Shown here: in pieces, positions 1 through 7,722 of the stretch | Numbering within the stretch: the stretch's first letter is position 1 | Layout of the letters: every line of letters starts with the position of its first letter | NCBI GenBank assembly: GCA_034664165.1 | Contig: JAXDIE010000164.1 | Coordinates: 1 to 49,928, forward strand | DNA length: 49,928 bases | DNA from: JACCVG01 sp034664165 | GTDB lineage: Bacteria > Actinomycetota > Thermoleophilia > Solirubrobacterales > Thermoleophilaceae | Direction: 5' to 3' | The notes under the pieces: generated by a model | Told to the model about the DNA's origin: nothing | Database searches by the model: none | The model's input: the letters and a program-made list of their open reading frames with translations, nothing else | Program-made: the position numbers and the translations under genes

Positions 1-541
1 CCCCGGCGGGGACCTTGATGGACTCGAAGAGCAGCGGGCCATACGTCGAGTGGAAGAGGTCGATGCCGCCGACGGAAACGGCTCCCACCGTGTCGCCGTG
101 GTAGGCCTCCTCGAGGCAGATGAAGCGTGTGCGCCCGGCATCGGCGCCGGCCTGCTGCTGCCAGAACTGGAAGGCCATCTTCAGCGCGATCTCGCAGGCA
201 GTGGAGCCGCTGTCGGAATAGAAGACCCGCGAGAGCCCGTCGGGTGCGAGCTCCACCAGGCGTCGTGCCAGCTCGATGGCCCCTGGGTGGGACAGGCCGA
301 GCATGGTCGAGTGCGCGACCCGGTCGAGCTGGTCGCGCACGGCCTGGTCGATGCGCGGGTGGCGGTGGCCGTGGACGTTGCACCAGAGCGAGCTGACGCC
401 GTCGATGTAGACGTTGCCCGCGGTGTCGATCAGGTCGGTGCCCTGGGCGCGGTCGATGACCAGCGGCTCCTCCTCCATCCAGCCCTGCTGCTGGGTGAAG
501 GGATGCCACAGATGCCCGTGATCGTCGGCGGCGAGTCCCAC
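1..541 (-). CDS. bioA: Adenosylmethionine-8-amino-7-oxononanoate aminotransferase, 3' truncated by window edge
   Basis: BioA is the PLP-dependent aminotransferase that converts KAPA to DAPA in biotin synthesis, using S-adenosylmethionine as amino donor. The visible N-terminal 180 residues read HLWHPFTQQQGW, then VSSLWCNVHGHRHPRI, GSTACEIALKMAFQFWQQ and EAYHGDTVGAVSVGG. These are the class III aminotransferase N-terminal motifs in the expected order. The catalytic lysine lies beyond the left edge. I chose GTG at 541 because HLWHPFTQ normally sits a few residues from the start. The gene is divergent from the spermidine-synthase-like gene at 577, leaving only about 35 bases between starts. The rest of the bio genes are 5 kb away on the same strand, separated by two genes on the other strand. 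Confidence 0.9.
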   Translation of the reverse strand, partial: MGLAADDHGHLWHPFTQQQGWMEEEPLVIDRAQGTDLIDTAGNVYIDGVSSLWCNVHGHRHPRIDQAVRDQLDRVAHSTMLGLSHPGAIELARRLVELAPDGLSRVFYSDSGSTACEIALKMAFQFWQQQAGADAGRTRFICLEEAYHGDTVGAVSVGGIDLFHSTYGPLLFESIKVPAG

Positions 542-576
542 GGATGCCAACGGTAACTATCGTGCGGGTCGGAAAA

Positions 577-2064
577 ATGCCGCCGATCTCTCTACTCGTC
601 TTCGTCGTGGGCGCGGGCTCACTCGGAGCCGAGATCGCCGCGGTCCGCTTGATGTCCCCGTACTTCGGCGCTTCGGAGATCGTCTGGGCCAACACGATCG
701 GCATCGTGCTGGTGGCTCTGTCGGTCGGCTACTGGCTCGGAGGGCGGTTCGCGGACCGCCATCCCAACCGTCGCGGGCTCTGTCTCCTGGTGCTGGCCGC
801 CGCGGTGATGCTCGCCGCCGTGCCGTTTGCCGCCCGCCCGATGCTGGACCTCGCGGTCAGCGCCCTGGATTCGATCGCGGCGGGCGCATTCCTGGGGTCG
901 CTCTTCGGCGTCCTGGGGCTGGTGGCGGTGCCCGTCCTGCTGCTGGGAGCGGCCACCCCGTGGGCGCTGCGCCTGGCCATGCCCGACGTGGGCACAGCGG
1001 GCACGGTGGCGGGCCGACTCTACGCGATCTCCACCGCCGGCAGCCTGGCCGGAACGCTGCTCTCGGCTCTGCTCCTCATCCCGCTGGTCGGAACCCGGCG
1101 GACCTTCCTGCTGTTCGCTCTGGTGATCGCAGCGGTCGCCGTGATGGGCCTGCGCCCCTGGTGGCGCTACGCGCTGGTCCCGGTGGGCATCGCGGTGCTG
1201 ATCGCACTGCCGGTGGGAACGCTGAAGGCCAGCCAGACCGGGCGCATCCTGGACGAGCGGGAGACCCATTACCAGTACGCGCGCGTCGTGGAATATCCCG
1301 ACGGCGACCGGACGCTCGAGCTCAACGAGGGCCAGGCCATCCATTCGCTCTACCGGCCGGGCACCGTGCTCTCCCGCAACTATTGGGATTCCGCCCTGGT
1401 GCTGCCCTTCACCTCGCTGGCGCAGCCCCCCGCCCGGGTGGCGATCCTGGGCAACGCCGCAGGCACGATGGCCCGGGCCTACGGGCATTTCTATCCCCAG
1501 ACCAGGGTCGACGGTGTCGAGATCGATCCCGAGCTGTCCGAAATGGGCCGGCGCTGGTTCGGGATGTCCGGGCCCGACCTGCACGTGTACGACGAGGACG
1601 CCCGGCCGTTCCTGCGTCGCACCGATGCCCTCTATGACGTGATCGTGATCGACGCCTACCGTCAGCCCTACATCCCGTTCTATCTGACCACCGAAGAGTT
1701 CTTCGAGTCCGTGCGGCAGCACCTGACTCCGGAAGGCGTTGTCATCGTCAACGTCGGGCACCCCGACGGCGAATTCGATCTCGAGCGGGTGATGGCCGCC
1801 ACCATGCGCCGGTCCTTCGACGGCGTGCTGCGGTTCCCCGCGGCGCCCACCAACACGCTGCTCATCGGCGGTGCCGATGCCCCGTCTGCTGCCAAGCTCG
1901 CGGCGACCGCGGGTTCGCTTCCGCCAGAGCTCCGCGGGATAGCGCGCGCAGCCGCCGCGAAGACGGGCCCGGCCCTTCCTGGAGGCCAGGTGTACACGGA
2001 CGATCGGGCCCCCGTGGAGTGGCTGATCGACCGCTCGATCGTCGAATACGCCGCAGGGGGCTAG
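577..2064 (+). CDS. Membrane-anchored spermidine synthase-like (SpeE-fold) protein
   Basis: The first 220 or so residues are strongly hydrophobic, with about seven predicted membrane segments. The C-terminal half is a Rossmann methyltransferase-type domain of the polyamine aminopropyltransferase family. Visible landmarks are an AdoMet-binding loop ILGNAAGTMARAYG, an acidic strand end VEIDPE, DEDARPFL, and VIVIDAY followed by PFYLTTEEFF. The usual SpeE loop GGGDGG is replaced by GNAAGT, so true aminopropyltransfer is not assured. Such membrane-fused SpeE homologues are common in actinobacteria and are usually annotated only as fused MFS/spermidine synthase. ATG at 577 (MPPISLLVF) begins right at the first membrane segment. 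An in-frame ATG at 544 would nearly abut the bioA start. Stop is TAG at 2064. Confidence 0.75.
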   Translation: MPPISLLVFVVGAGSLGAEIAAVRLMSPYFGASEIVWANTIGIVLVALSVGYWLGGRFADRHPNRRGLCLLVLAAAVMLAAVPFAARPMLDLAVSALDSIAAGAFLGSLFGVLGLVAVPVLLLGAATPWALRLAMPDVGTAGTVAGRLYAISTAGSLAGTLLSALLLIPLVGTRRTFLLFALVIAAVAVMGLRPWWRYALVPVGIAVLIALPVGTLKASQTGRILDERETHYQYARVVEYPDGDRTLELNEGQAIHSLYRPGTVLSRNYWDSALVLPFTSLAQPPARVAILGNAAGTMARAYGHFYPQTRVDGVEIDPELSEMGRRWFGMSGPDLHVYDEDARPFLRRTDALYDVIVIDAYRQPYIPFYLTTEEFFESVRQHLTPEGVVIVNVGHPDGEFDLERVMAATMRRSFDGVLRFPAAPTNTLLIGGADAPSAAKLAATAGSLPPELRGIARAAAAKTGPALPGGQVYTDDRAPVEWLIDRSIVEYAAGG

Positions 2065-2078
2065 ACCTCCGCGGATTC

Positions 2079-2094
2079 TGTGTTGCACGTCACA
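2079..2094. promoter_or_regulatory. Candidate CRP/cAMP-receptor binding site upstream of the cyclase gene
   Basis: The sequence TGTGT-TGCACG-TCACA matches the CRP consensus TGTGA-N6-TCACA at 9 of 10 defined positions. It lies 79 bases upstream of the TTG start of a class III adenylate cyclase gene, which suggests feedback by cAMP. The match is seen directly; function is inference. Confidence 0.4.
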
Positions 2095-2172
2095 TTTCAG
2101 AGGCCCGGCGCTTCTCTACCATCGAGTGTGCGTATCGTCACTAACACGAAGGACCTGGAGGGGGTGATCTGA

Positions 2173-5100
2173 TTGGCTGAAGCTCCGATATGCGGGTCGT
2201 GCTCCACCCCCAATCCCGAGCACGCGCGCTTCTGCATGAGCTGCGGCAGCCCGATGACCAGGGCCTGCCCGTCGTGCGGCGAGCCCGCTCCACCCGAGGC
2301 ACGTTTCTGCATGAGCTGCGGGACGGGCATCGAGGGCTCGGCGCCTCGCCCCGAGGCCGAGCCGCAGGCCCAGCCTGATCCTCCCGAGCTGCCCAAGGAG
2401 CGCCGGCAGGTCACCGTGCTGTTCGCCGATCTGTCGGGCTACACGTCGGTGGCCGAGCGAATGGACCCGGAGGCGCTCCAGGCGCTGGTCGACCGGATAC
2501 TGCGACGGCTCGCCCAGGTCGTGCAGGGCTTCGGGGGCACCGTCGACAAGTACATCGGTGACAACGTGATGGCGCTGTTCGGCGCACCCGTGGCCCACGA
2601 GGATGACGCGGAGCGGGCCGTCCGGGCCGCCCTCGAGATGCAGGACGCGATGGAGGCCATCAACCGGGACCTGGGCGAGCAGTACGGCGCGCGCTTCGGC
2701 CTCCGCGTGGGGATCAACACCGGAGAGGTCATGACCGGCACGGTGGGCGATCGCTACACCGTGACCGGGGACGCCGTCAACGTGGCCTCGCGACTCCAGG
2801 ACGCGGGCCGCCCCGACCACGTGATCGTCGGCCAGCGGACCCAGAGGCTGACCCGCCACGTGATCGACTATGCCGAGGCGGTCCGGCTCGAGCTGAAGGG
2901 CAAGTCGGCACCGGTGGCCGCTTGGGAGGTCGTCGGCGTCCGGACCGGGTCGGAGCTCTTGCCCGCCCTGGGGCTGTCGCCGCTCGTGGGCCGCGACAGC
3001 GAGGTCAACCTGCTGGGATCGATCTTCGCGCGGGTCCTTGAGGAGAGGACGACCCACCTTGTGACCGTCGTAGGACAGGCCGGCGTGGGCAAGACCAGGC
3101 TCCTGGACGAGTTCAAGCGCGAGGTGGAGGCGGGGGAGCAGGCGCTGGTCCGTGAGGGGCGCTGTCTGCCGTACGGGTCGAGCCTGGCCTACTGGGCGCT
3201 GGGTGAGGTGATCCGCGCCGACGCCGGGATCGTCGACAGCGACACCTCGGGCGTCGCGTGGGAAAAGCTTCGGGCCCATGTGGCCGAAAGCGGCGGGGAA
3301 GAGGACCCCGGCGCCCTGGCGCGGCGCGCGGCGATGGTGGCCCGCCTGATCGGAATCGATGCCCCCGAGGAGTTCAACGCTCCGGCCGCGACGGACCCCG
3401 AGCGGGTTCGCGAGGCGCTGTTCTCGGCGGTTCGCTCGACCATCGAGTCCCGCGTGAGCCAGACCCCCCTGGTGCTCGTCTTCGAGGACATCCACTGGGC
3501 CGACGACGGCATGCTCGACCTGATCGAGTACCTGGCGCAGTGGGTCCGCGGGCCGCTGCTCCTGATGGGCCTGACCCGCGACGATCTGCTGGAGCGGCGT
3601 CCCTCCTGGGGCGGCGGAGTCCGCGCGGCCACGTCGATACCGCTGGAGCCGCTCTCGCGGATCCAGACCGAGGAGCTGGTCGCCGGCCTCATGCCCGACG
3701 TGCCGGACGCCGTGGCCATGGTGGCCGATCGCGCGGGAGGCAACCCGCTCTTCGCCCAGGAGATGGCCCGTCGCCTGGCCGAGGACGGCGGTGGCCCGGG
3801 CGACCTTCCGGACACCGTCCAGGGCCTGCTCGCGGCCCGCATCGACTCCCTGGACTCGGGTGAGCGCCTGCTGGTCCAGCAGGCGGCTGTGGTGGGCCGC
3901 ACGTTCTGGGCCAGCAGCCTGGCGGCCGTGGCTGCCGAAGAGCGCTGCGATCTGGACGGCGCGCTTCGCTCGCTCGAGGAGAAAGGCATCGTCGAGCCTT
4001 CTGCCGGCGGCAAGCTGGCCGGCGAGCAGGAGTATGCGTTCAAGCACGTTCTGTTCCGGGACGTCGCCTACTCGATGCTGCCCAAGGCCGTTCGCGCGAC
4101 GAAGCATTTCGACGTCGGCCGCTTCATCGAGGAGCGCGCCGGCGACCGCTCGGATGAGGTCGTCGCGCTGCTGGCCGAGCACTATGGGCGCGCGGCGGGG
4201 CTGGGCACCGAGACCGGCATCGCGCGCGAGCGGCTCGACCCGATGCACAGGAAGGCGCTGCAGTTCCTGGACGCCGCGGGCGACGCGGCCGCCTCGTTCT
4301 ACTCGAACCAGGAGGCGTTCGCCCACTACCGCGCCGCTCGCGAGCAGACGCGCGTGGCGGATCAGGAAGTTCTGGTGAGGATCGCTGAGAAGCAGGCCGA
4401 CGTGGGTCTCCGGATCGGCCGCGTGGACGCGGCGCTGGAGCTCTGGGGCGAGTGCCTGGACTACCACCGCAGCCACGAGAACCTCGAGCGCGTGGGCGAC
4501 CTTCACCGGAAGATCGGCGCCGGCCTGTGGCACAAGGGGGAGGGCCGCCAGGCCATCGAGCATTACCAGAAGGGGATCAACCTGCTGAAGGACGGCCCCC
4601 CGCGGCTGGAGCTCGTCCGCCTGTACGAGGAGGCGGCCTGGCTGTACATGCACACCGGCGACAACATGCTGGCCATATACGCGGCCGAGAAGGCGCTGCG
4701 CCTGGCCGAGCGGCTCGGCGAGACCAAGGCCGCCTGCCGCGCCCACGGGATCTTCGGCAGGGTCTTCGGCCGCATCGGTGACACGGTCAAGGCGCGCGAG
4801 AACCTCGAGCGCTCGGTCGAGCTGGCACGCGAGGCCGACGAGGCCGAGACCATCCGCGCGCTTCTGACCCTCGGCGACCACCTCGAGATCTCCGATGCCG
4901 ACTACCTGGGCGCACGTGAGGCCTACGAGGAGGCACTGGGAATCGCCCAGCGCGTGGGCGACCTTCCCGCACAGCTCGAGTTGCACGCGGCACTGGCCAC
5001 GCTGGCCACCTACCGCGCCGATTGGCACGAGGTCAACCGCTACCTCGAGATCAGCGGCCGGCTGGCCGAGGGCGAGGGGCTGTCGGGCAAGCTGGCACTG

Positions 5101-5712
5101 CCGGCCGCGCTGAGGGGGCTGATGCACTGGCGCGACGGGGACTGGGACTCGGCCGCGGAGCACTTCCGCCATTCACAGGAGCTGGCCAGCCAGGTCGGCT
5201 GGTCCGAGGTGACCTTCCAGGCGCTGTTCGGGCTGGCGACCACCCTGCGCGACCGCGGCGACTACTCGGGGGCGGTCGATGCCCTCAAGCAGGCACTGGA
5301 CGTGTGCGAGCGCTCCGGCCTCATCGCACAGTCCATCCAGGCGATTTCGCACCGCGCCATCGTCCTCACGCTGGCCGGCCAGCCGGAGCAGGCGCGCGAG
5401 GCGGCCGAGGAGGCCGCCGACCTGGCCGAGCGCCTGCACTACCCGATCGGCAAGGCGTCGGCGCTCGAGGCCGCCGGTTTCACGGCGGTGTCCCAGGAGG
5501 ACGGCGCAGATCTGCTGCGCGAGGCACGCGGCAACTGGGTGGCTCTGGGCCGGCCCCTCGAGGCCGCTCGCTGTGACCTGCTTTCGGGGCGGGTCCTGAT
5601 GGACTACGACCCCGACGCGGCCCGCCAGCTGCTCGAGTCCGCTGCGGCGCAGTATGAGGAGCTGGGAGTTGGCCCGCTGGCCGCCCGCGCGCGCGAGCTC
5701 TCCGCGGCCTGA
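2173..5712 (+). CDS. Zinc-ribbon / class III adenylate cyclase / AAA ATPase / TPR signalling protein
   Basis: This 1179-residue multidomain protein likely makes cAMP (or cGMP) under control of an NTPase-TPR sensor module. Two zinc ribbons open it (C7, C10, C21, C24 and C32, C35, C46, C49). The cyclase domain spans about residues 78-250, with metal aspartates in FADLSG (D86) and IGDNVM (D130) and the catalytic Asn/Arg in DAVNVASR (N203, R207). All catalytic residues appear present. An AAA/STAND-type NTPase follows, with Walker A GQAGVGKT (301-308) and Walker B LVLVFEDIHWADD (about 433-445). The C-terminal 500 residues are alpha-helical TPR-like repeats. The start is TTG at 2173 with a GGAGGGGG ribosome site upstream. 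It is soluble, with no signal or membrane segment. The substrate base and the stimulus cannot be read from the sequence. Confidence 0.88.
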   Translation: MAEAPICGSCSTPNPEHARFCMSCGSPMTRACPSCGEPAPPEARFCMSCGTGIEGSAPRPEAEPQAQPDPPELPKERRQVTVLFADLSGYTSVAERMDPEALQALVDRILRRLAQVVQGFGGTVDKYIGDNVMALFGAPVAHEDDAERAVRAALEMQDAMEAINRDLGEQYGARFGLRVGINTGEVMTGTVGDRYTVTGDAVNVASRLQDAGRPDHVIVGQRTQRLTRHVIDYAEAVRLELKGKSAPVAAWEVVGVRTGSELLPALGLSPLVGRDSEVNLLGSIFARVLEERTTHLVTVVGQAGVGKTRLLDEFKREVEAGEQALVREGRCLPYGSSLAYWALGEVIRADAGIVDSDTSGVAWEKLRAHVAESGGEEDPGALARRAAMVARLIGIDAPEEFNAPAATDPERVREALFSAVRSTIESRVSQTPLVLVFEDIHWADDGMLDLIEYLAQWVRGPLLLMGLTRDDLLERRPSWGGGVRAATSIPLEPLSRIQTEELVAGLMPDVPDAVAMVADRAGGNPLFAQEMARRLAEDGGGPGDLPDTVQGLLAARIDSLDSGERLLVQQAAVVGRTFWASSLAAVAAEERCDLDGALRSLEEKGIVEPSAGGKLAGEQEYAFKHVLFRDVAYSMLPKAVRATKHFDVGRFIEERAGDRSDEVVALLAEHYGRAAGLGTETGIARERLDPMHRKALQFLDAAGDAAASFYSNQEAFAHYRAAREQTRVADQEVLVRIAEKQADVGLRIGRVDAALELWGECLDYHRSHENLERVGDLHRKIGAGLWHKGEGRQAIEHYQKGINLLKDGPPRLELVRLYEEAAWLYMHTGDNMLAIYAAEKALRLAERLGETKAACRAHGIFGRVFGRIGDTVKARENLERSVELAREADEAETIRALLTLGDHLEISDADYLGAREAYEEALGIAQRVGDLPAQLELHAALATLATYRADWHEVNRYLEISGRLAEGEGLSGKLALPAALRGLMHWRDGDWDSAAEHFRHSQELASQVGWSEVTFQALFGLATTLRDRGDYSGAVDALKQALDVCERSGLIAQSIQAISHRAIVLTLAGQPEQAREAAEEAADLAERLHYPIGKASALEAAGFTAVSQEDGADLLREARGNWVALGRPLEAARCDLLSGRVLMDYDPDAARQLLESAAAQYEELGVGPLAARARELSAA

Positions 5713-5715
5713 CTC

Positions 5716-5735
5716 AGGCCCCACCGGGGTCGTGC
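5716..5735 (+). repeat. Stop-proximal hairpin repeat, copy 1
   Basis: AGGCCCCACCGGGGTCGTGC starts 4 bases after the cyclase gene's TGA and contains a CCCC/GGGG stem with a 3-base loop. An identical 20-base copy lies at 10498-10517 over the stop of another gene. It sits between convergent genes, so a transcription-end role is possible, but there is no T-run. Confidence 0.45.
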
Positions 5736-5770
5736 CTCGCGGCGATTCGTCCGCTGAGGCGTTTCGTCGG

Positions 5771-6469
5771 CTAGCTCCCGAGCCACTCCTCCAGCGGCAG
5801 CCGGCCTGCGGCCGCCGCCAGGTCCGCGGCATCCGGAGCCACCGCCCGCAGGCCGACCACCTCGACCTGGCCGAGCCTGGCCACGGTCAACCGGTTCGAG
5901 AGCTCCATGCCGCTGGGGTCTGACGGCCAGGGCGTCATGACCACCGCCGCGACCTCCAGCCCGGCGGCGCGGGCGGCCTGCAGGGTGAGCAGCGTGTGGT
6001 TGATGGTCCCCAGGCCCGGCCGCGCGGCCACGACCACCGGAAGGCCCAGCGCCGCAGCCAGATCCCGCACCAGGTAGGACCCGGACAGCGGGACGTTCAG
6101 CCCGCCGACACCCTCGGCCACGAGGACCTCGGCGCCTGCCCCTGCGGCCAGGGCGGCAGCGGCCAAGCCGGGCCCATCGATCTCATGACCGGCCAGCTCG
6201 GCCGCATAGTGCGGGGAGGTCGCGGGGCCGAAGGTCAATGGGGTGACGGCGCTGGGCTCCTGGCCGGTGATCTGCGCCAGCAGCTCGTGGTCGCGCGGCC
6301 ATACACCGGCCGGGTCATCCAGGCCGGTGACCACCGGCTTGAAGGCGGCGACGCGGCGTCCGGCTGCCACCAGTGCGGCACAGATGGCCGCCGCCAGCAC
6401 CGTCTTGCCGACTCCCGTGTCGGTGCCGGTGACGAACAGGCCCTGCGGGGCTGGCGGGTCGGGACTCAG
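5771..6469 (-). CDS. bioD: Dethiobiotin synthetase, apparently with a CTG start
   Basis: BioD closes the ureido ring of dethiobiotin from DAPA, CO2 and ATP. The P-loop GLFVTGTDTGVGKT is intact and is followed by AAFKPVVTG and, later, VLVAEGVGGLNVPL, all BioD landmarks. The frame has no ATG, GTG or TTG between an upstream stop and the P-loop. The first GTG, at 6400, would delete the P-loop. Candidate starts are CTG at 6469, which overlaps the bioF stop as CTGA, or CTG at 6439 (LFVTGTDTG). I chose 6469 because stop-start overlaps of this form (ATGA, GTGA, TTGA) are common in this window. Length from there is 232 residues, normal for BioD. It is the last gene of the bioB-bioF-bioD operon and is convergent with the cyclase gene. 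Confidence 0.85.
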   Translation of the reverse strand: MSPDPPAPQGLFVTGTDTGVGKTVLAAAICAALVAAGRRVAAFKPVVTGLDDPAGVWPRDHELLAQITGQEPSAVTPLTFGPATSPHYAAELAGHEIDGPGLAAAALAAGAGAEVLVAEGVGGLNVPLSGSYLVRDLAAALGLPVVVAARPGLGTINHTLLTLQAARAAGLEVAAVVMTPWPSDPSGMELSNRLTVARLGQVEVVGLRAVAPDAADLAAAAGRLPLEEWLGS

Positions 6470-7695
6470 GCGGCTTCGCGGAGACGGCCGTCGTAGATGC
6501 CCTCACGCTGCGGGCTCTCGATCTGGACCGGGCGAGCGGAAATCAGCGGCTTGGTCACGTCTGCCAGGACCCGGGCGGCTTCGCGCAACTCGGCCTTGGT
6601 GTGCGTGGCCATCACCGTCAGGCGCAGGCGTGAGGTTCCCGCCGGCACCGTTGGCGGGCGAATGGCCTGCGCGAACACGCCGCGCTCCAGCGCCTTGGCC
6701 GACGCGTCGAGCGTGTCCTCGGCTTCACCGATCACCAGCGGAATGATGTGGGTGCGCGATTCGCAGGCCTTGACGCCGCGCTCGGAGAGCGCCTCCCGTA
6801 GCAGCACGCCGTTGCGCTGGACCCGGTCCACCAGGCGCGGCTCGCTGCGGAGCAGCGTCAGGGCCGCCATCGCGGCCGCCGCCACCGGTGGAGGCAACGC
6901 GGTCGAGAAGATCAGGCTGCGCGCCGAGTTGATGAGGTACTTGGCCATGGTCTTGTCGCAGCAGGCGTAGGCCCCGTAGGCGCCGAGTGCCTTGCCGAGA
7001 GTGCCGACGATCACGTCGACCTCGTCCTCGAGCCCGGCGGCGGCCACCGTGCCGCGGCCGTTTGGCCCATACGTGCCGGTGGCGTGGGCATCGTCGACCA
7101 TCACCCGCGCGTCATAACGGCGGGCCAGCGTGACGATCTTCTCCAGCGGGGCGATGTCGCCGTCCATCGAGAAGATGCCGTCGGTCACGATCAGGCTGCC
7201 GCGCCCGCCGGCCTTGCGCAGCCCCCACTCGAGGTGCTCGGTGTCGCAATGGTCGTAGACGAAGGCGTCGGCGCGGGCCAGCCGGCAGCCGTCGACGATG
7301 CTGGCGTGGTTGAGGCTGTCAGAGAAGACGACCTCGCCTTCGCCCGCCAACGCGCTGATGACGCCCGTGTTGGCCAGGTACCCCGAGCCGAAGAGGACGC
7401 AGCGGGGCGTGCCCTTGAAGTCGGCGATCTGGTCCTCGAGCCGCCGGTGGATCGTCATGTTGCCCGACACCAGGCGCGATGCGCCGGCGCCCACGCCCCA
7501 GCGCATGGCGGCATCTGCCGCCGCCTGCCGGACCCGCGGGTGATCGGCGAGGCCCAGGTAGTTGTTCGAGCACATCAGGAGCACCGGCTTGCCATCGAGC
7601 AGGACCCTGGGGCCCTGCGGCCCGGAGATCAGCTTCATGCGGCGGTAAAGCCCTCGGTCCTTGAGCTCTTCGATCCGTTCGTGAATGTCGGTCAT
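6466..7695 (-). CDS. bioF: 8-amino-7-oxononanoate synthase
   Basis: BioF condenses L-alanine with pimeloyl thioester to give KAPA, the first dedicated ring-forming step of biotin synthesis. The 409 residues cover the alpha-oxoamine synthase family: CSNNYLGLADHP, GAGASRLVSGN, a PLP-stacking histidine in SDSLNHASI (H130), DDAHATGTYG (D201, H204) and the Schiff-base lysine in VGTLGKALGAYG (K235). A glycine C-acetyltransferase (Kbl) is the nearest alternative from sequence alone, but its place between bioB and bioD settles the call. The start is ATG at 7695, 27 bases after the bioB stop. The C-terminal 25 or so residues extend past the usual fold end. Confidence 0.93.
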   Translation of the reverse strand: MTDIHERIEELKDRGLYRRMKLISGPQGPRVLLDGKPVLLMCSNNYLGLADHPRVRQAAADAAMRWGVGAGASRLVSGNMTIHRRLEDQIADFKGTPRCVLFGSGYLANTGVISALAGEGEVVFSDSLNHASIVDGCRLARADAFVYDHCDTEHLEWGLRKAGGRGSLIVTDGIFSMDGDIAPLEKIVTLARRYDARVMVDDAHATGTYGPNGRGTVAAAGLEDEVDVIVGTLGKALGAYGAYACCDKTMAKYLINSARSLIFSTALPPPVAAAAMAALTLLRSEPRLVDRVQRNGVLLREALSERGVKACESRTHIIPLVIGEAEDTLDASAKALERGVFAQAIRPPTVPAGTSRLRLTVMATHTKAELREAARVLADVTKPLISARPVQIESPQREGIYDGRLREAA

Positions 7696-7722
7696 GCTGC
7701 TCTCCCCCCGGCCACGTTTGGC

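Noticed and set aside
2116..5172. A 1018-residue antisense open frame covering the cyclase gene
   Set aside because: It is low-complexity, repetitive in Gly, Arg, Leu and Val, and lies wholly opposite a gene with clear domains. Long antisense frames are expected at this GC content.
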